A stretch of DNA of 32,295 nt from Spirosoma fluviale. GTDB lineage: Bacteria > Bacteroidota > Bacteroidia > Cytophagales > Cyclobacteriaceae. Under the pieces are notes generated by a model, which saw only the letters and a program-made list of their open reading frames with translations, did not search any database and had not been told where the DNA came from. The translations under genes were made by a program, and so were the position numbers. How positions within the stretch are numbered: position 1 is the stretch's first letter; every line of letters starts with the position of its first letter. The DNA lies in NCBI GenBank assembly GCA_945897085.1, contig CAMDEU010000015.1, positions 1-32,295 of the forward strand, given 5' to 3'. Positions 8,579-18,224 of the stretch are shown in pieces.

Positions 8579-9631
8579 TTAGTCTAAAGTAAGTCTTTGT
8601 TTCGGAATTTTTATTTCTGTAATCACAAATTGGTCCCCAGAGTTGAAGATTCGAAAGCTTGCCTGATTCCCATACAAGAGGGACAAGCGCTGTTGGGTAT
8701 TGTCGATTCCATGCCCTTCCTCGTCTCTTTGTTTGCCTACTGGCAAGGGGGCGTACTGTCCGCTATTTTTTACTTGGATGTACAATTCATCTTGCAGCCC
8801 TTCACGGCATTTAATTTCAATCAGGCCTCCTTTTACCAAATTGGAGATCCCATGTTTGATCGCATTTTCCACAATGGTCTGTAGCATCATGGGAGGAATT
8901 TTATAGGCATAAGACCCTTCCTCAATCTGGTATTCTACCTGCAGCCGCTCTTCAAAGCGAATGGATTCCAAGGCTAAATAATCCTTCACCGTCGCCAACT
9001 CATCTGCTAAGTCAATCACCTGCTTTTTATCCATCATCAGGGAAAAGCGAAGCATGTTCGAAATTTGGGTAATGGCAGACTTCGCTTTGGCAGGGTCCTC
9101 ATCTACTAAGGCACGTACCGAATTCAAAGCATTGAAAATAAAATGGGGGTTGAGCTGACTCTTTAAATGGTTGAGCCGTATTTCATTAATCTTTGCCTCG
9201 TAGCGAAGGGTTGTGTTGTAATTGTCCAAAAAATGGAACACAAAATAGAGAAGCACCCAAAACCCGTAGTAGAGAAAGCTCACAAACAGGTTGATTGAGA
9301 TTACCAAAACCCGAAAATCGAATCCAGGGTTAAGCGTGCCAAAAGACAAATTAATCAGCACCTGAGCCAAGACATTACTTATTGCCAACAAACCAACCCC
9401 TACAAGAACTTGTGCAATCAATCGGATGATTCCTATGTGAAACCAGTCATAATATTTGATGAGCAGTCGAAAAGCATGGGTTGAAAGCAAATAAAAAGCC
9501 GCCAATGCCACAAAGGCCCAGGTTTGCAGGGGAGAAATCCCCTCAGATAAGGAAGCAAAAAAAACATTGACAAAAGCAAAGCTTCCCCAGCCCAATACCT
9601 GCAATAACCAATAGATTGTGCTCCTTTTCAT
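8579..9631 (-). CDS. LytS/YehU-type sensor histidine kinase (His_kinase family)
   Basis: A membrane kinase of 350 residues from the ATG at 9631. A TTG 42 bases upstream is in frame but would add an implausible N-terminus. Four hydrophobic segments (about 5-27, 37-58, 68-95 and 107-133) have no large periplasmic domain. A short linker leads to the His_kinase motif, LKSQLNPHFIFNALNS, with H163. The N-box ENAIKHG has N256, and a glycine-rich GHGIDNTQQRL lid lies near the end. The signal is likely sensed within the membrane. A TAACTTTG string at 9638-9645 (- strand) sits just before the ATG and resembles a -7 element, but no -33 partner is at the right distance. Operon: kinase, regulator, SRPBCC protein. 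Confidence 0.93.
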   Translation of the reverse strand: MKRSTIYWLLQVLGWGSFAFVNVFFASLSEGISPLQTWAFVALAAFYLLSTHAFRLLIKYYDWFHIGIIRLIAQVLVGVGLLAISNVLAQVLINLSFGTLNPGFDFRVLVISINLFVSFLYYGFWVLLYFVFHFLDNYNTTLRYEAKINEIRLNHLKSQLNPHFIFNALNSVRALVDEDPAKAKSAITQISNMLRFSLMMDKKQVIDLADELATVKDYLALESIRFEERLQVEYQIEEGSYAYKIPPMMLQTIVENAIKHGISNLVKGGLIEIKCREGLQDELYIQVKNSGQYAPLPVGKQRDEEGHGIDNTQQRLSLLYGNQASFRIFNSGDQFVITEIKIPKQRLTLD

Positions 9632-9712
9632 GCTTGCCAAAGTTAACCAAAGAAACCTAGGTTGGCATCTCAATTTGATAAGAGGACGAACGACTTGATT
9701 TTAAGTCTATAT

Positions 9713-12544
9713 TCAGCGATGTAATTCCTGCTTCAAGAATCTTCCGGTATGACTTTCCGGATGTGCAGCTACTTTTTCCGGACTTCCTTGCACTACAATT
9801 GTTCCTCCTTTATTGCCTCCTTCGGGCCCCATATCGATCAGGTAATCCGCTACCTTGATCACATCTAAGTTATGCTCGATAACCAAGACGGTATTGCCCT
9901 TATCCACCAATTTTTGAAGCACATTCATCAACAAATCAATGTCTTGAAAATGCAAGCCCGTCGTTGGCTCATCTAAAATATAGAAGGTTTTGCCGGTGTC
10001 CTTTTTGGACAACTCGGTAGCCAATTTAACGCGCTGTGCCTCTCCTCCGGAAAGGGTAGTGGCATGCTGACCAAGAGTAATGTAGCCCAAGCCCACCTCG
10101 CTTAGCGTAGCAATCTTACGCAGAATTTTGGGCTGAAATTCAAAGAATTCTACTGCCTGCTCCACCGTCATGTCCAGGACATCGGAGATCGACTTTCCTT
10201 TAAACCGCACCTCTAGGGTTTCTCGGTTGTACCGCTTCCCCTTGCAGGTCTCACATGGAATATGCACATCTGGAAGGAAGTCCATCTCCACTAGCTTCAT
10301 CCCCCCACCTTCACAATCCACACATCGTCCCCCTTTCACGTTGAAGGAGAATCTTCCCGGCTTGTAGCCCCGAATTTTGGATTCAGGAAGCTCGGTGAAT
10401 AGCGTACGAATATCTGAAAACATGCCGGTATAGGTCGCCGGATTGGATCTAGGTGTTCGGCCAATTGGGCTTTGGTCCACTTCAATCACCTTATCCAGAT
10501 GCTTCAATCCATCGATACGGTCAAAAGACATCGGTTCCTTTTTGGAGTTGTAAAACTCCCGATTGAGCAGCGGAAATAAAGTCTCGTGAATCAAAGTACT
10601 CTTCCCACTTCCCGATACTCCAGTAACCACAATGAGGGTGCCCAAAGGGAAGGCTACCGTTACATTTTTAAGGTTATTGCCTTGAGCACCTTTCAAGACC
10701 AACTGCTCTCCAGTCCCTTTTCTTCGGGTAGTTGGAATATCCAAACCAATCTTTCCTTGAAGGTAACGCGCCGTAACCGAATCGGATTTTAAGAGCTGCT
10801 CCGGTGTGCCAGAGGCAACTACATGCCCCCCATGCCTTCCTGCGCCGGGACCCATGTCTACAATGTAGTCTGACTCCAGCATCATGTCCTTGTCGTGCTC
10901 CACCACCAAAACAGAGTTGCCCAAGTCTCGAAGGCGCTTCAAGGCCTGAATCAACTTCACATTGTCCCGCTGATGGAGCCCAATGCTAGGTTCATCCAAA
11001 ATATAGAGCACTCCTACCAACTGGGTCCCTATCTGCGTAGCCAAACGAATCCGCTGGGCCTCCCCTCCTGAAAGGGTTCGCAAGGGTCTATTTAAAGAAA
11101 GATAGTCCAATCCAATATCTAGAAGAAAGCCGATACGCTTTCTGATTTCTTTGAGTACCTCTACGCCAATACGCTGCTGCCTTTCAGATAAGCGACTTTC
11201 TAGTCCCTCAAACCAGCCCGAAAGTCCTTGGATGTCCATCATGGATAGCTCTCCAATGTGAGTGCCATCTAACTTGAAATGAAGGGACTCTTTTTTGAGT
11301 CGATAGCCTTGGCATTCTGGACAGGTTTTGGAAACCGTAAATTCAGCTACCCATTCCTGAATTTTGTCCGAGCTCCCTTCTTGGTACTTCTGAAGAAAAT
11401 TGATAATCCCCTCAAAAGTCGTATTCCACTGAGTGCCAGGATACTTCACCGAATCCACTGCTACGGCTACATTATCACCATAAAGCAGCACCTCCACGAC
11501 TTCCTCAGGAAGGTCCTTAATGGGGGTACTCAGGCTGCATTTGTAGTGCTTGAGCAGCGCTTCTATTTTTTTGAAAATCCAGATGTCCCGGTACTCTCCT
11601 AGGGGCGCAATCCCTCCACGTGTAATACTCAAGTTGGGATCGGGAAAAATACTTTCACGGGTGATTTCTTCGATTACACCCAAACCATTGCAGCTAGGGC
11701 AGGCTCCATAGGGAGAGTTAAAAGAAAAGCTATTGGGTGCTGGCTCCTCGTAGGAAAGGCCCGTTTCGGGGTCCATCAGGTACTTGGAGAAATAGTGGAT
11801 TTCTCCGCTTTCTTCCCGTACCATCAGCACTCCTTTGCCATGTTGCAAGGCGGATTTGAGCGACTGGGTAATTCGAAAACGATCGTCCTCCTCCGCTACG
11901 ATGCGGTCGATGACGATCTCAATATCGTGGATTTTGTAGCGGTCCAACTGCATCTTGGGAGCCACCTCGAGCACGACACCGTCTACCCGAACCTTGGAGA
12001 ATCCCAACTTACGCACCTGTTCAAAAAGCTCTCGGTAGTGCCCCTTTCGTCCTTTGACAACCGGGGCCAATAGGTATAATTTTTTGCCTGCAAACTTGGT
12101 GAAAAGCTGCTCTAAAATTTGATCCTCCGTCTGCCGGATCATGGGCTTGCCGCTGTGGTAAGAATATGCGTCTGCAGCTCGAGCGAAGAGCAGGCGCATG
12201 AAGTCATAAATTTCTGTGACTGTGCCTACCGTAGATCGTGGGTTTTTGGAAGTTGTCTTTTGCTCAATCGCGATGACAGGAGAGAGGCCATTGATCTTGT
12301 CCACATCGGGACGCTCCATCCCGCCCAAGAAGGAACGGGCATAGGCCGAAAAGCTCTCCATGTACCTGCGTTGTCCCTCTGCATAAATGGTATCAAAAGC
12401 CAAGGAACTTTTTCCGCTCCCACTTAGACCAGTGACCACCACCACTTTATTGCGCGGGATCTTCAGATCAATATTTTTGAGATTGTGCTCTCTTGCTCCA
12501 AAAATTTCTAGGAATTCCTCCTGAACCGCAGGGGATTGGGTCAT
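9713..12544 (-). CDS. uvrA: Excinuclease ABC subunit A
   Basis: DNA damage-recognition ATPase of nucleotide excision repair, 943 residues, acting with UvrB and the Mfd encoded at 25377. Two ABC modules are complete: Walker A GLSGSGKS at 39-46 and GVSGSGKS in the second half, with [11 protein letters not shown] and [11 protein letters not shown] signatures. The C-terminal zinc module CVDC...CETC is intact. In the first module the CPSC pair (C282/C285) and a later CPEC are present. The usual CxxC pair about 25 residues before CPSC is missing; the local sequence is [14 protein letters not shown]. The ATG at 12544 gives a standard N-terminus. It lies 81 bases after the NOS gene on the same strand, so read-through is possible. 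Confidence 0.97.
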   Translation of the reverse strand: MTQSPAVQEEFLEIFGAREHNLKNIDLKIPRNKVVVVTGLSGSGKSSLAFDTIYAEGQRRYMESFSAYARSFLGGMERPDVDKINGLSPVIAIEQKTTSKNPRSTVGTVTEIYDFMRLLFARAADAYSYHSGKPMIRQTEDQILEQLFTKFAGKKLYLLAPVVKGRKGHYRELFEQVRKLGFSKVRVDGVVLEVAPKMQLDRYKIHDIEIVIDRIVAEEDDRFRITQSLKSALQHGKGVLMVREESGEIHYFSKYLMDPETGLSYEEPAPNSFSFNSPYGACPSCNGLGVIEEITRESIFPDPNLSITRGGIAPLGEYRDIWIFKKIEALLKHYKCSLSTPIKDLPEEVVEVLLYGDNVAVAVDSVKYPGTQWNTTFEGIINFLQKYQEGSSDKIQEWVAEFTVSKTCPECQGYRLKKESLHFKLDGTHIGELSMMDIQGLSGWFEGLESRLSERQQRIGVEVLKEIRKRIGFLLDIGLDYLSLNRPLRTLSGGEAQRIRLATQIGTQLVGVLYILDEPSIGLHQRDNVKLIQALKRLRDLGNSVLVVEHDKDMMLESDYIVDMGPGAGRHGGHVVASGTPEQLLKSDSVTARYLQGKIGLDIPTTRRKGTGEQLVLKGAQGNNLKNVTVAFPLGTLIVVTGVSGSGKSTLIHETLFPLLNREFYNSKKEPMSFDRIDGLKHLDKVIEVDQSPIGRTPRSNPATYTGMFSDIRTLFTELPESKIRGYKPGRFSFNVKGGRCVDCEGGGMKLVEMDFLPDVHIPCETCKGKRYNRETLEVRFKGKSISDVLDMTVEQAVEFFEFQPKILRKIATLSEVGLGYITLGQHATTLSGGEAQRVKLATELSKKDTGKTFYILDEPTTGLHFQDIDLLMNVLQKLVDKGNTVLVIEHNLDVIKVADYLIDMGPEGGNKGGTIVVQGSPEKVAAHPESHTGRFLKQELHR

Positions 12545-12625
12545 GTTTTTGCGAAAATTAGGAATCGGTGAAAGTACGCTTTTTTTGCCGAACGAAAAAG
12601 GGCAGCAGCAGACTTCAATCCGGAT

Positions 12626-13771
12626 TTAGTTGGCAGAAAAAGGACACTTCTTGACTGTGGAAGTGGGTTCCTTTGCCCGCTCCTCTTCTTTCCATGGAGC
12701 GGATTGGTAATGAAAATTTGGAGATAAAATCTGATTGTCCCATTCCTGGTGGAATACACCAAGCGTTGAACTTGCTGTAGGGGGTACAATCCATGCCCAG
12801 TCTGCCTGGACGACTCTCCCTTTGGACTCTTCTTGCTTACAAAATTCCAAAAATTGCTCGGATGCGGTATGATGATCGACTAAGGTCACTCCCTGCGATT
12901 GAAACGAATGAAGGACAGCTTCTTGAAGCACCTGCAAGGCTTTGTCTTTCCAAAGTGTCTTGACTTGACGGGTATCTAGGTTTAATTTTTTTGCAAGCAC
13001 CGGCAGCAGGTTGTACCGTTGTACATCTCCTAAGTTTCTAGCCGCAATCTCAGTAAGCATGTACCAGCCATTAAAAGGTGCACAAGGAAAAGATATGCCT
13101 CCGATCTCTAGCCGCATATCTGAAATCACCGGTACTGCATACCACTGCAAGCCAAGCTCTTTAAACCAGGTATAATCCGGATGAGAGAGGGATACGCGAA
13201 GCACCTTTTCCTCAGGGAGAGCAAACCAGCTTGCGGGCTCTCCTTGACGCTGAATCACGAGTGGAAGTAGGTCAAAAGCAGTGTTTTTTCCCTCCCATCC
13301 CAAAGACATGCAGTAACTCGTAAATGCGACCGCATCAGGGTCACCCAAGATCTCTCCATTGGGAAGCGTATAGCCTGCAAATCGGACTAGCTGCTTATTT
13401 AAAATACGAAATCCAGAATCTCCCTCATCGGCGGTAGCATAGACGGATAGCGTGGAACGGATTTTCCCTCCCTGGGTGGCTGATTTAAGATGGGCTAAGG
13501 CATCCAAAAATACCTCCTCTGCACTTCTTAGGGTCCTCCGATCTCTGACTTTTAGCGTTTTCCAAAAAAGTCTCCCCATGCAGCGGTTGCTATTTCGCCA
13601 GGCCAGCTTCGCCCCGTAGCTCAGTTCTTTCTCGGTCAAGCGATAGGTGCCTGTCTGCAAAATTTCAACTTGAACCTGATCGAGCCTTTTTTCTAATCCG
13701 GCCAAGTTGGATTCGGAATAGTACAGCTGAAGAAATTCTTGAGCTTGTTCAAACAAAGTAGAATGAGGCAT
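12626..13771 (-). CDS. nos: Bacterial nitric oxide synthase oxygenase
   Basis: Heme enzyme converting L-arginine to citrulline and NO; 381 residues, oxygenase domain only, with electrons supplied by a separate reductase. The proximal heme thiolate is C64 in WRNSNRCMGR. The substrate-binding region is GGISFPCAPFNGWYMLTE with E241 as the arginine-anchoring Glu. The WYAVPVISDM block has Ile at 216 where mammalian NOS has the gating Val. Pterin-site and C-terminal motifs follow (VTLVDHHTASEQF, ADWAWIVPP, FHQEW). The N-terminal hook and the Zn Cys pair of animal NOS are absent, as in bacterial forms. Residues 361-381 form an extra charged tail ending in KKCPFSAN. No flavodoxin or reductase gene is adjacent. 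A dyad lies upstream at 13827-13849. Confidence 0.95.
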   Translation of the reverse strand: MPHSTLFEQAQEFLQLYYSESNLAGLEKRLDQVQVEILQTGTYRLTEKELSYGAKLAWRNSNRCMGRLFWKTLKVRDRRTLRSAEEVFLDALAHLKSATQGGKIRSTLSVYATADEGDSGFRILNKQLVRFAGYTLPNGEILGDPDAVAFTSYCMSLGWEGKNTAFDLLPLVIQRQGEPASWFALPEEKVLRVSLSHPDYTWFKELGLQWYAVPVISDMRLEIGGISFPCAPFNGWYMLTEIAARNLGDVQRYNLLPVLAKKLNLDTRQVKTLWKDKALQVLQEAVLHSFQSQGVTLVDHHTASEQFLEFCKQEESKGRVVQADWAWIVPPTASSTLGVFHQEWDNQILSPNFHYQSAPWKEEERAKEPTSTVKKCPFSAN

Positions 13772-13826
13772 AGGTTATGGAAAGGGACTTGGCAATGGCT
13801 ATAAGCGAAGCTGGTGATAGATTGGA

Positions 13827-13849
13827 TTTCACTTTTTGAATTAGTGAAA
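13827..13849. promoter_or_regulatory. 7-bp dyad upstream of the NOS gene
   Basis: TTTCACT (13827-13833) and AGTGAAA (13843-13849) form a perfect inverted repeat with a 9-base spacer, 56-78 bases before the NOS ATG. It lies in the 175-base gap between the GH3-like gene and NOS. It has no T tract and so is not a classical terminator. It may be a regulator site or a leader hairpin. Confidence 0.35.
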
Positions 13850-13946
13850 AGCAATTGTTCTGGATTTTTTGAACCTAAAACCAAATGATAACACAAAACA
13901 CAGGAAGTAGTTTTGGTTAATTGGTCCTTCGGCACAAAATAGATGC

Positions 13947-15473
13947 TTAATCACTTGCCATCATCCCCAGAATTTCTTCCATAAATTCCCTAGAATTGGA
14001 GAGGCGAGGGACCTTATGTTGCCCTCCTAGCTTTCCTTTTTTGGCTAGCCAGGATTCAAAAAGTCCTGTTGGGGCGGCATGGAGCTGGAGGCGTTGCAAG
14101 GCTAGATTTTTATGCCGTTTGGCATCGTAATCGGAGTTAATCTCCCGCAAGTGGTGGTCCAATTTCTCCGCAAAGTCTTCTACATCTGCAGGGGGTGTTG
14201 TAAATTCTACCACCCATTCATGCGCTCCCTTGGATTGGCTGTCCTCAAAGTAGATTGGGGCGGCAGTAAAGTTGGTAATGGTGGCACCCGTATGTTCACA
14301 GGCATAGGCAATGGCGGCATCCGCATTTTCGACAATCACTTCTTCTCCAAAGGCATTGATAAAATGCTTGGTTCTTCCAGAAATGCGAAAGCGATAGGGT
14401 TTCAAGGAGGTAAATTTGATTGTATCCCCGATCAGGTACCGCCACAAGCCCCCGTTGCTAGAGATAATTAAGGCATAATTTTTTCCAAGCTCCACACCAT
14501 CCAAAGCCACTACTTCAGGAGCTTCCTTCCCCAGTTCTTCAGTAGAAATAAACTCGTAAAAAATCCCATAGTCTAGCAAAAGCAAGAGTTCATCCGAGTC
14601 GGGCTGATCCTGCATCCCAAAAAATCCCTCGGAAGCATTGTAGGTTTCCATGTACCGCATTTTATCGGAAGGAATCAACTCCTTGAACAAATTTCGGTAC
14701 GGCCCAAAAGCCACAGCTCCATGGAAAAAAACTTCCAAATTGGGCCATACTTCTAGGATATTGGAGGCCTTTTTCAATTCCAGAATACGCTGAAGCAAGA
14801 CAATCGTCCAAGTAGGCACCCCTGCGATAGAGGTCACATTTTCATCCATGGTCTCTCGTGCCATACGCTCAATCTTGGCCTCCCAGTCCGACATCAAGGC
14901 CGTCTCTAGGGAAGGGGTACGTACAAACTGTGCCCATATCGGAAGATTGTGCATGATCAAGGCAGACACATCCCCAGCACGAGCAATTCCTTTGGGATGG
15001 AGGGGCTTTTTCTCAAGCGCTCCCCCAACAGACAAGCTTTTTCCAGTAAATACTTTGGTGTCTGGGAAATTGTTAACATAAAGTGACACCATGTCCTTCC
15101 CCCCTTTGTAATGGCACTCTTCCAAACTTTCTTCAGATACGGGAATGTATTTGCTGCGTCCTGCAGTGGTTCCAGAGGATTTGGCAAACCACTGAATGGT
15201 CGATGGCCAAAACACCTGTTGCTTCCCTTTGATGTTCTTCTCTAGGTAGGGAGTAAAGGATTCGTAGTCAAAAATGGGAACCTTTGAAGCAAAATCCGCA
15301 TACGACTTGATTTTATCAAAGTGGAAGGACTTGCCTATTTCCGTATCCTTTGCTACTTCAAGCAAGTCAACTAGAGTGGTTTGCTGCACCAAATGAGGCT
15401 CTTGCTTAAAATTTTCAATCTGCCCTAGACGATTTTTGAAGATCCAGGTTAGGAAACTGTTGAGCACTTCCAT
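13947..15473 (-). CDS. GH3-like acyl-adenylate/amide-forming enzyme
   Basis: A member of the GH3 family in the ANL adenylating superfamily, 508 residues. In plants these enzymes adenylate a carboxylate hormone and join it to an amino acid; bacterial substrates are largely unknown. Visible motifs are the ATP loop SSGTTAGRSKYIP, the YNASEGFFGMQD adenine-binding motif, and ISSNGGLWRYLIGDT with the catalytic Asp. The C-terminal cap domain includes RISGRTKHFINAFGEE and the conserved ending GGQHKVPRLSN. Its ATG is at 15473 and the lptB stop codon occupies 15474-15476, so the two abut and are surely cotranscribed. No signal peptide. A role in conjugating a small acid is possible but unproven. Confidence 0.92.
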   Translation of the reverse strand: MEVLNSFLTWIFKNRLGQIENFKQEPHLVQQTTLVDLLEVAKDTEIGKSFHFDKIKSYADFASKVPIFDYESFTPYLEKNIKGKQQVFWPSTIQWFAKSSGTTAGRSKYIPVSEESLEECHYKGGKDMVSLYVNNFPDTKVFTGKSLSVGGALEKKPLHPKGIARAGDVSALIMHNLPIWAQFVRTPSLETALMSDWEAKIERMARETMDENVTSIAGVPTWTIVLLQRILELKKASNILEVWPNLEVFFHGAVAFGPYRNLFKELIPSDKMRYMETYNASEGFFGMQDQPDSDELLLLLDYGIFYEFISTEELGKEAPEVVALDGVELGKNYALIISSNGGLWRYLIGDTIKFTSLKPYRFRISGRTKHFINAFGEEVIVENADAAIAYACEHTGATITNFTAAPIYFEDSQSKGAHEWVVEFTTPPADVEDFAEKLDHHLREINSDYDAKRHKNLALQRLQLHAAPTGLFESWLAKKGKLGGQHKVPRLSNSREFMEEILGMMASD

Positions 15474-16211
15474 TTAGGAAAAAGTTTTTCGTTTCAGTTC
15501 AAACTGAGTTCCTAGGTAAACCCGACGTACCTGTTCATCCGCAGCTAGCTCTTCGGCAGTTCCAGCCTTCAATAGTCGGCCTTCAAACATCAAGTAGGCG
15601 CGGTCCGTAATTGAAAGCGTTTCGTTCACGTTGTGGTCGGTAATTAGAATGCCAATATTTTTTGTCTTAAGCTTCGCTACTATCGTTTGAATTTCCTCCA
15701 CTGCAATGGGATCTACCCCCGCAAAAGGCTCATCCAAGAGCACAAATTTCGGGTCCACAGCTAGGGCTCTCGCAATTTCGGTACGTCGACGCTCTCCCCC
15801 CGAAAGGACCATGCCGAGGTTTTTTCGAACATGAGTTAAACTAAATTCTTCGAGCAGGCTCTCCATTTTTTCCTTTTGCTGGACCTTACTAAGCGTAGTC
15901 ATCTCGAGTACAGCCAATATATTTTCTTCCACCGAAAGCTTGCGAAAAACGGATGCTTCCTGCGCCAGGTAGCCAATGCCAAGCTTGGCTCTTTTGTACA
16001 TGGGCAAGCCTGTAATGTCCTGCTCTTCCAAAAATATCTTCCCAGAATTGGATTTTATGAGTCCTACAATCATGTAGAATGAAGTAGTTTTTCCCGCTCC
16101 ATTGGGACCCAAAAGTCCGACAATTTCCCCTTGGGAAACCTGTATTGAAATATCATTGACCACGGATCGGCCTTTGTATATTTTTAGAAGGTGTTCAGCT
16201 CGAAGAATCAT
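15474..16211 (-). CDS. lptB: LPS export ABC transporter ATP-binding protein
   Basis: Cytoplasmic ATPase that powers lipopolysaccharide extraction from the inner membrane together with LptF/LptG, neither of which is in this window. It is 245 residues from the ATG at 16211. An in-frame TTG at 16220 would overlap recJ and add only three residues. Walker A is GPNGAGKT at about 35-42, the Q-loop is in [17 protein letters not shown], the signature is LSGGERRR, Walker B is [13 protein letters not shown], and the switch His is in ILITDHNV. The FAGVDPIAV segment and the roughly 240-residue length are typical of LptB. It starts one base after the recJ stop and abuts the GH3-like gene, giving a tight recJ-lptB-GH3 unit. 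Confidence 0.95.
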   Translation of the reverse strand: MILRAEHLLKIYKGRSVVNDISIQVSQGEIVGLLGPNGAGKTTSFYMIVGLIKSNSGKIFLEEQDITGLPMYKRAKLGIGYLAQEASVFRKLSVEENILAVLEMTTLSKVQQKEKMESLLEEFSLTHVRKNLGMVLSGGERRRTEIARALAVDPKFVLLDEPFAGVDPIAVEEIQTIVAKLKTKNIGILITDHNVNETLSITDRAYLMFEGRLLKAGTAEELAADEQVRRVYLGTQFELKRKTFS

Positions 16212-16212
16212 A

Positions 16213-17937
16213 TCAGTCAAATTTGATGTCTTTCACGTAGAGTTGCAAACTACTTTTGTCACGAAAGAAATTTTCGCGCATTTCCACCACAAGATCGAAC
16301 CGCATTTTTCCACGCAGCATGTTGACCGTGGTGAGGTCAGGATCCTTAGTTCGGTCCGCCATGCCAAAGCCCAAACATACCGGAGTGGTCAACTGCCCGT
16401 CCTGCATAATTTTAATTCGTAAGTGCTTGTCTTTTAGTACCGTCACATCTTCTGCATACACATTTTGTATTCGGAAAATGGGTTCCGAGTTGCCCGGTCC
16501 AAAAGGAGCCATCTGTTTGATAATGTTGTAAAACTTGTAGTTGATCTGATCTAAAAGCAAGACATCATCAATCTCGATGACAGGCCTTAGATGGATGGCT
16601 TGAATGCGGCTTTTTACGACCTCTTCAAACTTTTTCTGAAAGGCAGGAACATTTTTTACATCCAAGGTAAGGCCCGCAGCATACTTATGGCCCCCAAACT
16701 GGTCCAGCAGATCCGCACATTCGGCTATCGCTTCGTAGATGTCGAAGTCAACTACCGAGCGCGCGCTACCCGTAGCTTTGTTGTTGGACTCAGTCAAAAT
16801 AATGGTTGGGCGGTAATATTTTTCGATACATCGGCTGGCTACTATGCCAATAACCCCTTTGTGCCAATCCTGCTTGAATAGCACAGTAGAGTTCAGCTGC
16901 GCTCCTTCTTCTTGAAGCGCCAACATTTCAAAGGCCTCTTTCGTGATGTGCTCATCAAAGTTGCGCCGCGTAGCATTGACCTCATCTACTAGCTTGGCTC
17001 GCTCGATGGCTTCATCCAAATTCGGGGCAATCAGCAGCTCTACAGAGGCCTTGGCATGTTCGAGACGTCCGGAGGCATTGATTCGTGGACCAATTTTGAA
17101 AACGATTTCTGAGATTTGCATCTCCTTTTCAATTTTGGAAAGTAGCATCAACGCTTTCAGCCCTGGCCTCGGGGTATTGTTGAGCCGGTCTAGACCATAG
17201 TAAGCCAAAATCCGATTTTCCCCTGTAATGGGGACGATGTCTGCCGCAATACTGACCACCACCAGATCCAAAAAAGTATAAAGGCTAGCCTCTTCGAGTT
17301 GCTGCGCTTTGGCATAGGCTTGGATGAGCTTAAAGCCTACGCCACATCCACTCAATTCCTTGTAAGGATAGTTGCAATCCTGTCTTTTTGGGTCCAGCAC
17401 AGCCACTGCCTTTGGCAGTTCATCCCCTGGAGTATGGTGGTCACAGATAATAAAGTCCACACCAAGCGCAAAGGCCAATTCCACTTTATCCATGGACTTG
17501 ATGCCACAGTCTAACGCGATGATCAGTGAGAAACCAGATTCAGCGGCATAGCGAACTCCCTGTTCGGAAATACCATAGCCTTCCTTGTAGCGATCAGGAA
17601 TGTAAAAATCAACATGGGGGTAAAATCCTCTTAAAAACCCATACATCAGGGCTACCGCTGTCGTCCCATCCACATCGTAATCTCCATACACCAAGATGCG
17701 CTCCTGGTTCTTTACTGCCTTTTCTATTCGAAGCACTGCCGCGTCCATGTCTTTCATCAAAAAAGGATCATGCAGAAGGTTCAGGCTAGGACGGAAGTAG
17801 TCTTTGGCCTGGTCAAAATTGTCCACACCCCTATTGATCAACATGTTGGCAAGGGTGGCATTCACATTGATGTCCTTGCTTAACTTGTCAATCGCGGCTT
17901 GTTCTATTTTTGGCTTTTGTTTCCAGACGTACTCCAT
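16213..17937 (-). CDS. recJ: Single-stranded-DNA-specific exonuclease RecJ
   Basis: 5'-3' single-strand DNA exonuclease of recombination and mismatch repair, 574 residues, close to the usual length. The DHH phosphoesterase core shows [10 protein letters not shown] with D86, D88 and D90, the LDCGIKS aspartate, and CDHHTPG with D165/H166/H167, all Mn-binding residues. The DHHA1 part has [11 protein letters not shown] and the [10 protein letters not shown] motif, and a C-terminal OB-like domain follows. The TGA stop lies one base before the lptB ATG. A small hairpin at 17970-17983 sits between this gene and the preceding small ORF, so recJ may have its own promoter. Confidence 0.96.
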   Translation of the reverse strand: MEYVWKQKPKIEQAAIDKLSKDINVNATLANMLINRGVDNFDQAKDYFRPSLNLLHDPFLMKDMDAAVLRIEKAVKNQERILVYGDYDVDGTTAVALMYGFLRGFYPHVDFYIPDRYKEGYGISEQGVRYAAESGFSLIIALDCGIKSMDKVELAFALGVDFIICDHHTPGDELPKAVAVLDPKRQDCNYPYKELSGCGVGFKLIQAYAKAQQLEEASLYTFLDLVVVSIAADIVPITGENRILAYYGLDRLNNTPRPGLKALMLLSKIEKEMQISEIVFKIGPRINASGRLEHAKASVELLIAPNLDEAIERAKLVDEVNATRRNFDEHITKEAFEMLALQEEGAQLNSTVLFKQDWHKGVIGIVASRCIEKYYRPTIILTESNNKATGSARSVVDFDIYEAIAECADLLDQFGGHKYAAGLTLDVKNVPAFQKKFEEVVKSRIQAIHLRPVIEIDDVLLLDQINYKFYNIIKQMAPFGPGNSEPIFRIQNVYAEDVTVLKDKHLRIKIMQDGQLTTPVCLGFGMADRTKDPDLTTVNMLRGKMRFDLVVEMRENFFRDKSSLQLYVKDIKFD

Positions 17938-17969
17938 AGGGTAATATTACAAGTATTTAAGAAGGAAAA

Positions 17970-17983
17970 CCCAAATTCTTGGG
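17970..17983 (-). terminator. Weak hairpin between the small ORF and recJ
   Basis: On the - strand, CCCAA-GAAT-TTGGG is followed by TTTTCC. The 5-bp stem is short, so this is at best an attenuator-like element between the tpiA-prmA side and recJ. Confidence 0.25.
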
Positions 17984-18031
17984 CCTAGACCTTTCTTAGT
18001 AGCGTGATTCGCCCAAAAAGGTTCGAAAAAA

Positions 18032-18223
18032 TTAATCCTTCCTTGTTGCTCGAGCCGCCCACCAAAGGCTAACAGGGAAAACCAAAGCTCTTAACTTCAA
18101 CGCATTCTTTTGACTGAAGTTAAGCTGGGTATTTTGGTGTATTTTTTTGTACCATCGCGCCGCAGCCCATCCATGCCCCAGGACAGCCAACAGCAATAGA
18201 GTATAGACTGTTAGTTCTACCAT
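18032..18223 (-). CDS. Small hypothetical membrane protein, 63 residues
   Basis: The ORF starts one base after the prmA stop (ATG at 18221-18223, prmA TAA at 18225-18227), a spacing that suggests translational coupling. The protein has an N-terminal hydrophobic helix (about residues 3-22, ending in GWAAARWYKK). A short polar part with NFSQKNALKLR follows, then a second hydrophobic stretch (RALVFPVSLWWAA) and a basic end. I do not recognise a family. It is too short for strong coding evidence, but tight coupling, same-strand context and a plausible membrane topology favour a real gene over a chance ORF. It could be a small inner-membrane protein with two short helices. Confidence 0.55.
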   Translation of the reverse strand: MVELTVYTLLLLAVLGHGWAAARWYKKIHQNTQLNFSQKNALKLRALVFPVSLWWAARATRKD

Positions 18224-18224
18224 C

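Noticed and set aside
11279-12427. Three + strand ORFs of 92-107 residues inside uvrA
   Set aside because: They are antisense frames of uvrA, whose motifs are unambiguous.
13693-13935. 80-residue - strand ORF overlapping the NOS start
   Set aside because: It overlaps the NOS N-terminus in another frame and has low-complexity, Cys/Ser-rich content with no domain.
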